From Brettanomyces bruxellensis (Eukaryota; Ascomycota; Pichiomycetes; Pichiales; Pichiaceae), in contig NC_054690.1 of assembly GCF_011074885.1 (NCBI RefSeq), forward strand, positions 129,001 to 193,000: 64,000 bases of DNA, given 5' to 3'. This document shows positions 10,160 to 18,451 of the stretch, piece by piece. A program made the translations under genes and the position numbers. The first letter of the stretch is position 1; each line of letters starts with the position of its first letter. The notes under the pieces are model-generated. The model was not told where the DNA came from, did not search any database, and was given only the letters and a program-made list of their open reading frames with translations.

Positions 10160-10681
10160 TGTTCGTATTTATCTTATAAATATTTAAGGGTAACTCTCTG
10201 AAGAATACTATATGTTCTAGTAAACTTATACGTAAGTAAGACCTAAAAGGATAACATCAGTCAATAATTAGCCAATAATTATACTATGTTGCAGGAAGAA
10301 ATAGAAAAAATTGAAGTAGCTAAAAATGCCGCCATATCTACAAAATTACACTACCATGTGCGTTAGAAATACGGTGTGCCGAGAATTTATTTCCGCAGAT
10401 TTCAGATTCAGCTGTAATCCCAAATGTTTCTCTCACTACCGCGGAAACGACGGAAATCTACCGGCATGACTTTGATACCGGCCAAAGTATACCTACCCCC
10501 AAAATTTAGCAAAACTCGGTGATTTTATTTAATTGACAACCAGGAAGATTGCCCTTGAAGCTGAAAACATGCATTCAACCAACGTGCAACAATGTATGAG
10601 AGGATACGGCTACGGCTATTCCTAATTTAATTCAGTTTGAAATATGCACATAGAAATCAAATCTGGATTGCGATGTTTTTG

Positions 10682-10693
10682 AGTCGATCGACT
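10682..10693. repeat. Palindrome with GTCGATCGAC core
   Basis: AGTCGATCGACT is a perfect 12-bp inverted repeat, intergenic. It shares its 10-bp core with sites at 26438, 38362 and 57893. It could be a binding site for a dimeric regulator. Confidence 0.6.
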
Positions 10694-10702
10694 TGGGTGA
10701 CT

Positions 10703-10741
10703 CTACGGTGGGAGGTCCTACGGTGGGAGGTCCTACGGTGG
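10703..10741 (+). repeat. Tandem 15-bp repeat (2.6 copies)
   Basis: The unit CTACGGTGGGAGGTC occurs at 10703-10717 and 10718-10732, with a 9-base partial copy at 10733-10741. Copies are identical. It starts 10 bp after the palindrome at 10682-10693. Confidence 0.9.
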
Positions 10742-10994
10742 TTTGTCTCGATTTGGAAGCTTTTGTATTCAAGACATACAACTTATAAAGAAGCATACTA
10801 TCTGACTGTAAAAGATACTACTTCATAAACAAATAATGCAAAGCTAAAGACTAAAAAGATGATATAAGATAGTAAGAGTAAAGAGCAAACAAACGTGGAA
10901 ATACTCACACTTAAATACTTATAATTCTATTCGGCGAGGCTTCCCTGAATGCGACGGCTTAGATAAAACCATTGATAATTGAATCACGAATGAC

Positions 10995-12704
10995 TTATGA
11001 TCTATAACACTCATCCCAGAAATCATATTCTTGTTTGCATCCTTCAATAAAGATCTTTTTTATGTGTTCGTAATTAGTTTTACCTTCTGCAACCTCACAA
11101 TTAAATGTGTTATTATACGCAGCTTGTAATGTCTTATTGCCATTATCTTCTGTGATCGAAGTTGCTGCCTGGAGCCAGCTTTCATACTGGGATTTACATG
11201 GTTCAAAGTCAGATAGTTCAGTGGTAATCACTCCTCCTGTTGAAAAATCGTAGGCAGCCGTTGGTTTGTAAAACCTGGAGACAGCTGGATTGAATCCAAA
11301 TTGACATGGGATTAATGCCGTTTCAAGTTCTAAAAAGCTGTCACCATTTTTATATTTCTCCATGTAGTTGACATAGGATGTCAAAGCTGGCGATGGATCG
11401 ATATCCTCGGGGTTGTCAATTCCAAATTTTGTCTTGAGAAGGTTCGCATGACCATGAAATTCTCGTTGAATGATTTGAACTAAGTTTGCAGCCACATCCT
11501 TGGTCTCAGGTGACTTTGCAAGGTCATAAAGACGTTTATGGCATGCAAAAAATGACTTGAGATATTTGTAATCCTGGAGAAGAAAATGACGAAGAGCCGA
11601 ATCTCTCATGGTACCATTGTTGATGGTGCGAAAGAAATCCGAGTGCGTAAATGATACCCACACAGGGTTTGCTTCCTTATCGTCAATCAGTTTTTTCAAT
11701 ACATTGTTTTGTGGTAAAAATGGCGAGTTTTCTTGTAAATACAATGGTTTCCTTATCATCATTTCGGGCCTAGAATCATTTCCATATCTCCATGGACAAG
11801 TTAGAGCACCAATCTGTCTTGAGATTGAGTGCCTGATTGACTCATTAACAAACACGATGGAGTTTTTCACTGATTCTTTTAAAGAAATGCCAACTGCCAA
11901 GTTTGATGCTATGGACGATGAAAGAATGCATCCTGCTCCCTGTGTATTTTCAGAATTGACGTAATTACTTTTGAATACAATCGTTTCATCGACTTTGTAG
12001 TCGTAAAGCACATTGTAAATTAACTTAGGATTCTTTCTGTCAACTTTTAGACCTTGGGCATCGAAAGGTACTTGGCCACCTTTTAATAAAATACTAGAAT
12101 GAATTTCCTTTCCGAGTGTGACAGCAGCATCGCACAATGACTTCACACCAGTAATGTTAATACGTTGCAAACGAGATTGACCTTTCAAACAAGACATAAT
12201 GATCTCTGCATCAGTAAGGCTGGGAGTAACAAGGCGGCAGTATTTGAAAATGCCAAGCAATTGAGAAACTAGGGAAGGTCCAAAGTCAGCATCATTTTCA
12301 ACAATGAAAGGATCCAAAACCACATTTTCAAGGCCTATCTGTTCACACGTTTGTAAGAATTCGGAAACAGGACTAAAGCATGCACTTGGAAGAAGACCAA
12401 CCTTGACAGCCTTAAGATTTAAAACATCATCTTTTAATGTTTCAAGAACACATTTGACGGAATCCCTCGAGCTTGGGTAAACAGCCTGGACCCCTTTCAC
12501 GTTCCTTGCGGTAATTGCCGTAATACAAGACACTGCAAAACATTGGCAAAGAGTAATTGTTTTTATATCTGCTTCCAATTGATCTGCACCAGAACAGTCA
12601 GATCCAGTAATCGTTAGAACTCCTGCTGGTCTGGTTGCTAATGGTGCAAGCTCTGCCTTAAGAAAAGTAGTAAGATCTTCTGTAGTTGACTGAAATCCTG
12701 TCAT
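10995..12704 (-). CDS. THI20: THI20-type protein: HMP/HMP-P kinase domain fused to TenA thiaminase-II domain
   Basis: 569 residues with the fusion architecture of yeast THI20/21/22. The N-terminal domain (about 20-310) is the ribokinase-fold hydroxymethylpyrimidine (phosphate) kinase of thiamine synthesis. The C-terminal TenA/THI-4 domain (about 345-569) hydrolyses degraded thiamine for salvage. The TenA half keeps the active-site Cys (LIPCQFGF) and the C-terminal Glu (EYDFW). The kinase half is unusual. The usual GGAG-x-AD substrate loop is replaced by SGADQLEAD, the DPV-x5-GS region by DPFIVENDADFG, and the anion-hole GTGC by GAGC, though the catalytic Cys remains. It may therefore be closer to THI22, whose kinase role is doubtful. 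Kinase activity is uncertain; the family call is secure. Confidence 0.88.
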   Translation of the reverse strand: MTGFQSTTEDLTTFLKAELAPLATRPAGVLTITGSDCSGADQLEADIKTITLCQCFAVSCITAITARNVKGVQAVYPSSRDSVKCVLETLKDDVLNLKAVKVGLLPSACFSPVSEFLQTCEQIGLENVVLDPFIVENDADFGPSLVSQLLGIFKYCRLVTPSLTDAEIIMSCLKGQSRLQRINITGVKSLCDAAVTLGKEIHSSILLKGGQVPFDAQGLKVDRKNPKLIYNVLYDYKVDETIVFKSNYVNSENTQGAGCILSSSIASNLAVGISLKESVKNSIVFVNESIRHSISRQIGALTCPWRYGNDSRPEMMIRKPLYLQENSPFLPQNNVLKKLIDDKEANPVWVSFTHSDFFRTINNGTMRDSALRHFLLQDYKYLKSFFACHKRLYDLAKSPETKDVAANLVQIIQREFHGHANLLKTKFGIDNPEDIDPSPALTSYVNYMEKYKNGDSFLELETALIPCQFGFNPAVSRFYKPTAAYDFSTGGVITTELSDFEPCKSQYESWLQAATSITEDNGNKTLQAAYNNTFNCEVAEGKTNYEHIKKIFIEGCKQEYDFWDECYRS

Positions 12705-13752
12705 TCTTAACTTTACTTTCTTGTGAATACTCTGCTGTTGTTCCAGATTGGATATTTTGAAGCTGATTCATAGGAGTAGTTAAGGATTCTCAATTCTTTA
12801 AATACATTAAAGATCCATGATACAACAAGTATCAGCCGCCCACGCATCATACTTACTTGCTTTCATGTCAAGACAGATTATTTGTAGGTGGGATGAATTT
12901 GACTAATTCTTCAATCCGTTGCATATGTCACTCTGATTTAATCATTGCATTCTTCGGAAATCTGATCGAAAATGGAGAGATATGGCCCTGAAAATTAAAA
13001 ATAGAATTTCGATATAGAAAACCCGAGTACATCTGACCCGGTCCTATTGTTCTTCGAGTTTAATCGTAAGCTTCAGCCGTGGGTTGAAGGATATTATCTT
13101 GTTAGGATTTCAATGAATTACTGTGATAGTTATCAAATTATATTTGTCTGTTTATTTATTTTTTATTGAACTATCCATCCCACGCACCTCAACAACGCGA
13201 AAGCGCGGTTTAGATTTTGCATTGTGATTTTTCATGCCATCATCCACGGGAAGAGACTTCGGAAAATATTAAGGCCCATTTCAGTTAATAGTTTAGTTAG
13301 TCATTGATTTGTATAAAAATTGAAGTCAGCTTGTGCGGCATATCTTCAGAGTTTTGTATGGAGTTATTAAATCTTTATTTTTGATAAATTGTACACCTAC
13401 TTTATTTCGCAAAAGCGTGGGATGCTTTTCCCCATCTTTTGCGTTCCTGTAACAGATCAGAAGGGTACTTATACGAGAGCCTACTTCTTCCTTATTCAAT
13501 TTCTTAGTCCTTAAACCAGAATCGGAAACATCGGGATTTGTGAACCCTATAAATGAAATTTCCATTCAGCTTTTCTATACCAGAGAAGTAAATATGGATG
13601 TTGTCAATTCGTTCATTCAAGAAGTATTGAGCATGCGATAAATAACTACGACATCCGCATACACAAGTAATACAACAAACATTAAGATAAAACTCTTCGT
13701 GTTCTCTAACTTCGAAGTGCATTGTAAATTCTTTCTATTAAAAACTCTGGAA
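12705..13752. other. Intergenic region upstream of the THI20-like gene
   Basis: 1,048 bp between the THI20-like start and the DPH5 stop. Overlapping leftward frames of 72 codons (13504-13722) and 79 codons (13326-13565) begin only 30 bp after the DPH5 stop and resemble nothing I know. I do not call them genes. A rightward TATAAAAA-like element at about 13312-13319 has no obvious gene after it. Confidence 0.3.
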
Positions 13753-14634
13753 TTAGTTGTCTTTCTTCTCATCCTTTTCAAATAGCTGTTGATCTTTCTT
13801 CACGGCAGCTTTAAATGCCTCCTTATCATCAGCATAGTCAAGAAGATACTCAAGTTCCAAATCATGGACTTGATGACCCAACATGACAACGGAATGCAAT
13901 GGCTTTCCGGCATCATATTCGGACAACTGCTTTAATGTTGCAGCCTTAAATGATTGCTCGGAACTTCCTAAACGTGAAATGGCAACACATGGAGTATCGG
14001 GAGTGTATGCACCTTCCTGCTTCTTTTCTTCCACTTCTAGAAGTTCTTGACAGCACTGTGCAACAGACATGTATCTTGGAGGCTCGTACGTAAGATGTCC
14101 CTTCATGAGCTCCTTAAAATCAGGCTCCCTCACCTTAATATCCAAAAGAAGAAGTGTGTGCAGTCCAATACGTCTATTTTCCATGATCTTTTCATAAAAC
14201 GAATCTGGTCTCCATGAATCCGTGAAGAAAACTATTGACACAGCCTGGCCAAACTTATATAACTGTAATCCACATGCTCCAACTGCATTCATCACTGAAG
14301 CATTGTGAATGCATTCAACTTGAATACCTTGTTCCCTGGCTCTAATAACCAGATCTGTATGTGTTGTGGCACCAAACACATCACCAACAACCAAAAACGC
14401 AACGTTATCCTCCTTGGCATCTGCAAGAATCTCATCAGACTGCGACTCGACGGTTTCCCTATAGGCTATTGTAATTTTCCTTCCATAAAACTTCTCTAAC
14501 GACTCCTTTGTTGCGTCCATCAGAATAGATGTGTATCCTTCAAGGAAAACCTTCTTACATTTTTTGACTGCTTCCAATCCCCTCACTGTTATATCTTCGG
14601 GGTAGGCAAGACCCAAACCAATCATATACAACAT
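13753..14634 (-). CDS. DPH5: Diphthine methyl ester synthase
   Basis: SAM-dependent methyltransferase that methylates the 3-amino-3-carboxypropyl-histidine of elongation factor 2 during diphthamide synthesis; cytosolic. The preferred start is the ATG at 14632-14634, giving [20 protein letters not shown], because family members begin with exactly this strand. An in-frame ATG 27 bp upstream (14661) would add nine residues with no family counterpart. Conserved blocks: [26 protein letters not shown] (SAM-binding tetrapyrrole-methylase fold), [27 protein letters not shown] and [12 protein letters not shown]. About 293 residues, matching the usual 285-300. Confidence 0.97.
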   Translation of the reverse strand: MLYMIGLGLAYPEDITVRGLEAVKKCKKVFLEGYTSILMDATKESLEKFYGRKITIAYRETVESQSDEILADAKEDNVAFLVVGDVFGATTHTDLVIRAREQGIQVECIHNASVMNAVGACGLQLYKFGQAVSIVFFTDSWRPDSFYEKIMENRRIGLHTLLLLDIKVREPDFKELMKGHLTYEPPRYMSVAQCCQELLEVEEKKQEGAYTPDTPCVAISRLGSSEQSFKAATLKQLSEYDAGKPLHSVVMLGHQVHDLELEYLLDYADDKEAFKAAVKKDQQLFEKDEKKDN

Positions 14635-14956
14635 TTTAAATGAGCTTGATGGATGGTTCAATATACGTATGACTAATAGTTACCTCTAAATAGAAGCAAT
14701 ATTCTTTCTCATAGATTTGAAGAAGATAAGAAAGAGCGATAAAATTTCGTACCTGAAAATTTTTTGAGATTTTTTTTGATATTTACGTAATTTGATTTTC
14801 TTTATTATCATATGTTATCGAACTTTATCGCACACTCTCACTCTCACTCACTTATTACCTGTGACTCTACTAAAGCAAATAGCATGCTTTTGAGATATTT
14901 TTCTTGAATAAACCCACATTAATTGCTATTTTTGCGTCACACGTATCAGGAAAAAA
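14635..14956. promoter_or_regulatory. Divergent promoter DPH5 / TAG1-like
   Basis: About 320 bp between two divergent starts, with a short CT-repeat (ACTCTCACTCTCACTCAC, about 14832-14850). Nothing else recognised. Confidence 0.3.
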
Positions 14957-16612
14957 ATGCCAGTTGCTAATGACGATGAAACTTTGCCACTTCTTGGAAA
15001 TATTGGCCAAAGTGGCGGTCAAGATTCCAATGTCAGTTTGGGGAAAAGATTACATCAAATAGTGAAGAAGTACCGGCTTGATGTCTGGATTCCCATTATA
15101 ATTCTTAGTTCTGTCCTAATTGGCATAGCTGTTATATTTTTCCACTCCATTATACCAGATATAGGACAATACGCTGTTGAAGGAACTGATTTCGAAGCGG
15201 AAGACATTAACTTTCTTGGGATTTCGTCATCAGGTGGTGTAAACCTTGAGCTGACTGGAACAGCACACAATAATTTTACAAACATAAATGATAAGAGAGC
15301 AAGATCTTATTTCAGGTACGGAGGTTTTGTTATCAGAAGATTAAACATGCAAATAGATGATATCGATATGCTCGTTTATGATTCCAAGCTGGATGATTAT
15401 AATCGCTTGGGATCTGTTCATATTGCACCTTTTTCGGTTAGTACGGTCGATAATTCAGATAGCAAAATGGATTTGTATTTCACTCTTTATCCCGATTCCA
15501 AAGGTGTTCTAGGTACGGTGAAGAAGCTTTTAAAGGATCCAAATACACAACTTAAATTACAGGGTGATGCAAATGTTAAGATACTTTTCATGAACGGATA
15601 TATTACATTGACACATGTTAGAATTCCGATTGATTTGAAAATACCGAAGAATTTATTGGAATTACCAGAAGAACAAGACATAAATATGAATTCTATCAGC
15701 TGCGGTAAGGATAAGGAGGCTCTTACAATATCCTGTTCATTTGGAGTATCTGTGGCTGAAAATCCGTTTGAGAAATTAATAAATATTTTGGGGCTAAAAA
15801 TGATAAATATCCCGGGATCAACCTGGAGATTGCTAGCTAAAGGATGCAAGAAGGACGAGAAAAGCAATACCGGAACATTGAAGATTGATTCATTTTTATT
15901 ATCAGAAATGAACTCTACCCTCACCGTTTCAAGTACTCTTGATATTGCTGATTCCGATATTCAAAAGTTTTCATCTAAATGCAAGAATGAGAAATTTTCG
16001 GCTTTAGATAAATTCGTTGAAGATCTTAGATACAATGATAGGGTTGTGTTCGATTTACGCGGTAAGAGCCTCCCTGGATTTTCAGATGAGGTTTCACAAG
16101 CTTTCAGGAAGATCAGCATTCCAATTGATATTCCATTAAATTTTACTGAGAAAACCGCCAATCTTGTGAAAAATGTAACTATGACAGATTTACATTTTAG
16201 GTTGCAAGATTTACAGACGCCAATTGTTAGTGGCATTCTAAACGTCTGGGCGGACCTGCAAGGGTTGGAAATAGATGACATGGGTGTAAATGCACTTAAA
16301 GGTAACGCAAACCTAAAGTATCAGGGAGATAAGTTTGGCCAGATAGTTATTGGTAACTGGCGAAATGCGACAACTACAATTTTTCATCCGGAGACAGGGA
16401 AAACATTGGCATTTATATCTTCGGAGCTCAAGGACATGGTGATTGATATCACTGATTCTTCTGTTTTCAATTCACTGATTATGCAAGCTATGCAGGATGG
16501 TCAAAGCGAAATATTCATTGATGCACTTGTGGACTTGAAGATGCAATCGCCAGTTGGAAATTTTGTGATTCAGGATATACCAGGGTCGGGAAAGGCACAT
16601 TTTAGCATATAA
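14957..16612 (+). CDS. TAG1/YLR173W-like vacuolar membrane protein (DUF3712)
   Basis: 551 residues. The short cytosolic N-terminus carries an acidic dileucine-type sorting signal (DDETLPLLG, 5-13) typical of proteins sent to the vacuole. One membrane helix at about 44-66 (WIPIIILSSVLIGIAVIFF) follows. A large, presumably lumenal beta-rich region with several NxS/T sites and repeated lipid-binding-like modules then extends to the end. This matches the DUF3712 family, whose S. cerevisiae member Tag1 acts from the vacuole to end autophagy during long starvation. The signal and topology are visible; the Tag1 orthology is my inference from overall form. Confidence 0.6.
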   Translation: MPVANDDETLPLLGNIGQSGGQDSNVSLGKRLHQIVKKYRLDVWIPIIILSSVLIGIAVIFFHSIIPDIGQYAVEGTDFEAEDINFLGISSSGGVNLELTGTAHNNFTNINDKRARSYFRYGGFVIRRLNMQIDDIDMLVYDSKLDDYNRLGSVHIAPFSVSTVDNSDSKMDLYFTLYPDSKGVLGTVKKLLKDPNTQLKLQGDANVKILFMNGYITLTHVRIPIDLKIPKNLLELPEEQDINMNSISCGKDKEALTISCSFGVSVAENPFEKLINILGLKMINIPGSTWRLLAKGCKKDEKSNTGTLKIDSFLLSEMNSTLTVSSTLDIADSDIQKFSSKCKNEKFSALDKFVEDLRYNDRVVFDLRGKSLPGFSDEVSQAFRKISIPIDIPLNFTEKTANLVKNVTMTDLHFRLQDLQTPIVSGILNVWADLQGLEIDDMGVNALKGNANLKYQGDKFGQIVIGNWRNATTTIFHPETGKTLAFISSELKDMVIDITDSSVFNSLIMQAMQDGQSEIFIDALVDLKMQSPVGNFVIQDIPGSGKAHFSI

Positions 16613-16950
16613 TTTTAGTTTTTGGTTTTGGTTTCTGGTGGCAGTACCGCGTGCTGGTGGTTTACAGTAGTCGGTTATGTGTTACATGCATTTATAACTA
16701 TTCGCATTATTTTTTGGGTTTATTAGCTTTCCGTGGTTCAGATAATCAGCTTTATGTGATCAAAAACCTCTTTAGTAAAATGATAACTACAATCAAATTT
16801 AAAATTTCTTAGTATGAGAATCGCATTACTATATTTAGTGCACGGTGTCGATATTCTACGACATCCGAAGTGTGTCCAAACAAATATCTTATTGTAACAA
16901 AATAGAAAGAAGTGTCGCACAGAAGACTGCCCAGCTAAACATCCCAGTGC
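16613..16950. other. Convergent intergenic region
   Basis: 338 bp between the 3' ends of the TAG1-like gene and ILV6, T-rich on the plus strand. It probably holds both polyadenylation regions. No gene seen. Confidence 0.4.
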
Positions 16951-17889
16951 TTAACTTGGAGGCATTTGGGTAGAATCGACAACATCAGCAGCATCCTTGC
17001 TTGGATCAGTTCCATTTTCGACAGTACCTTCAATAGGGGTTCTTGGAAGTGCCATCATACCTGAACGTGCAAGCTCCAAGATTCCGAATGGACGCAGTAA
17101 GCCAATAAAGGCACTAATACGAGAAGGCTTTGCAGACAACTCGACAATACAATTTCTGTCAGAGATATCGACAACTTTTCCACCAAACTCTTTTGTGAGC
17201 CTCGTGATGGCATCCAAGTGCTCGTATTTCTGTCTGAGAGCCTGTGAAGGTGGAAGATTCTTTGGATGGTACTTCTCCTTTCTGATTTTTCCTTCAACCT
17301 CTTCACCTTCGTGGTTATGGTGAGCAATCAATTCACGGAAGTATTCTTGTCCCAAGAGTGAAACTCTGAGCAAAAGCAGCTCCCTCTTTATAATCTGTGA
17401 GTGCGTGTAATCAAGAACAGCATAGACTGGAACCAAATCTTCAATCTGTCTTCTGGCTTGTTCAATAACACCATCCTGTCCATCCAAGACAATTGTCATT
17501 CTAGATAAATCTTTAACCTCGGTGTTGCAAACAACCAAAGAGTCAATATTGAATCCTCGAGCGGCCAGCGTACCAGAAACCAAAGAAAGAACACCAGGCT
17601 CATTTTGCACCAAACAGTTCAAGACATGTTGAGTCTTTGGTAGGTTTGATGGTATTGGTGTCTCGTAAAGTATTGACGAAACAGCTGAGTCAGCATTCCA
17701 GGCTGGCGTCTCAACTGTAGGCAGTGATGGAATTCTTCTGTTTCTGTGCAAAGTTTTGTATGCAAGGGCAGAAGTTGAAGATGATGAGCTTCTAATAATG
17801 TTCATGTTTTTAGCACAAATCGAAGTTGATGCCATTCCTCTCGAGGAAATTCCCCGGATGGCCGTCTTAATTCCAGTAAGTCTAATCAT
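16951..17889 (-). CDS. ILV6: Acetolactate synthase regulatory subunit, mitochondrial
   Basis: 312 residues. Regulatory subunit of acetohydroxyacid synthase, the first common step of Val/Leu/Ile synthesis, conferring valine feedback inhibition. The N-terminal 45 residues are Arg/Ser-rich without acids, a mitochondrial presequence. An ACT domain follows (about 85-160: HVLNCLVQNEPGVLSLVSG and GFNIDSLVV). The C-terminal ALS_ss_C domain contains TRLTKEFGGKVVDIS and the fungal insert around HHNHEGEEVEGKIRKEKYHP. The length matches S. cerevisiae Ilv6 (309). Two Gcn4-type sites lie upstream. Confidence 0.97.
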   Translation of the reverse strand: MIRLTGIKTAIRGISSRGMASTSICAKNMNIIRSSSSSTSALAYKTLHRNRRIPSLPTVETPAWNADSAVSSILYETPIPSNLPKTQHVLNCLVQNEPGVLSLVSGTLAARGFNIDSLVVCNTEVKDLSRMTIVLDGQDGVIEQARRQIEDLVPVYAVLDYTHSQIIKRELLLLRVSLLGQEYFRELIAHHNHEGEEVEGKIRKEKYHPKNLPPSQALRQKYEHLDAITRLTKEFGGKVVDISDRNCIVELSAKPSRISAFIGLLRPFGILELARSGMMALPRTPIEGTVENGTDPSKDAADVVDSTQMPPS

Positions 17890-18451
17890 AATTGTCGGAT
17901 ACGTCCGCTGATGTACAACAAAGAAACGATGCCTAACTTAATTGAAATTATATTGAAAGTCGGGAAAATAAACTATATATGTACACTTCGAGTGTTGGGG
18001 AAGTAAAATGAAAAGTTGTGTAACCTTCCTATCTCAAAATTTTTTTTGATGAAGTTTGACTATTTTTTTCCTCGAGTCAATCAATATCGTATGTCTCATT
18101 TTTCATTTCCTGCTCGTTAGTGCGAATAGTGAATAATTTTTATGCCAACTCCATGAATTCTGACTCAAACAGAGGAGCGGAGAAAAAAAAAATAAATAAA
18201 ATAAGTCATGAGTATCTCCGAGTCTATCCCGGTACAGGAGACACAATTATGCGGAGGAACGGGTACAGAAATATGACTATTTATTATATTTCATCTTTCA
18301 CCCTATTGAGCGAAATTTTGGGGTTCCAAGAATGCTATTTGTTACACCACAGGTCCAATTTAACATGCAAAATCAAATTTAAAAATACAAAAAACATGAA
18401 TACAAAAACAAACAACCTTTTAAAAAGCAGTATTTAAAATGAAAAGTACGC
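17890..18451. promoter_or_regulatory. ILV6 promoter region with two Gcn4-type sites
   Basis: 562 bp between the ILV6 start and the MYO1 stop. It carries a perfect TGACTCA at 18161-18167, 272 bp before the ILV6 ATG, and a TGACTC core on the minus strand at 18074-18079. Small frames here have no similarity. Confidence 0.5.
18161..18167 (+). promoter_or_regulatory. Gcn4-type site TGACTCA
   Basis: Perfect match to the bZIP Gcn4 consensus upstream of an amino-acid biosynthesis gene. ILV genes are Gcn4 targets in S. cerevisiae. A second core site lies 82 bp nearer the gene. Confidence 0.55.

Larger units (their letters stand above)
10160..10994. promoter_or_regulatory. LOG gene upstream region with palindrome, 15-bp repeat and CGG cluster
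   Basis: 835 bp between the LOG start and the THI20-like 3' end. It has a GC-richer island at about 10390-10490 with several CGG/CCG triplets, including CCGCGG at 10439-10444 inside ACCGCGGA. That is one mismatch from the TCCGCGGA element bound by Pdr1-type zinc-cluster regulators. A 12-bp palindrome sits at 10682-10693, followed by tandem 15-bp repeats (10703-10741). No gene recognised. Confidence 0.4.

Noticed and set aside
12848..12860. ATACTTACTTG resembling the 5' end of U1 snRNA
   Set aside because: Only the first bases agree; no downstream U1 structure or Sm site.
13326..13722. Two overlapping leftward frames (72 and 79 codons) after DPH5
   Set aside because: They begin 30 bp from the DPH5 stop, lack any recognised similarity or splice signals and have unremarkable composition.
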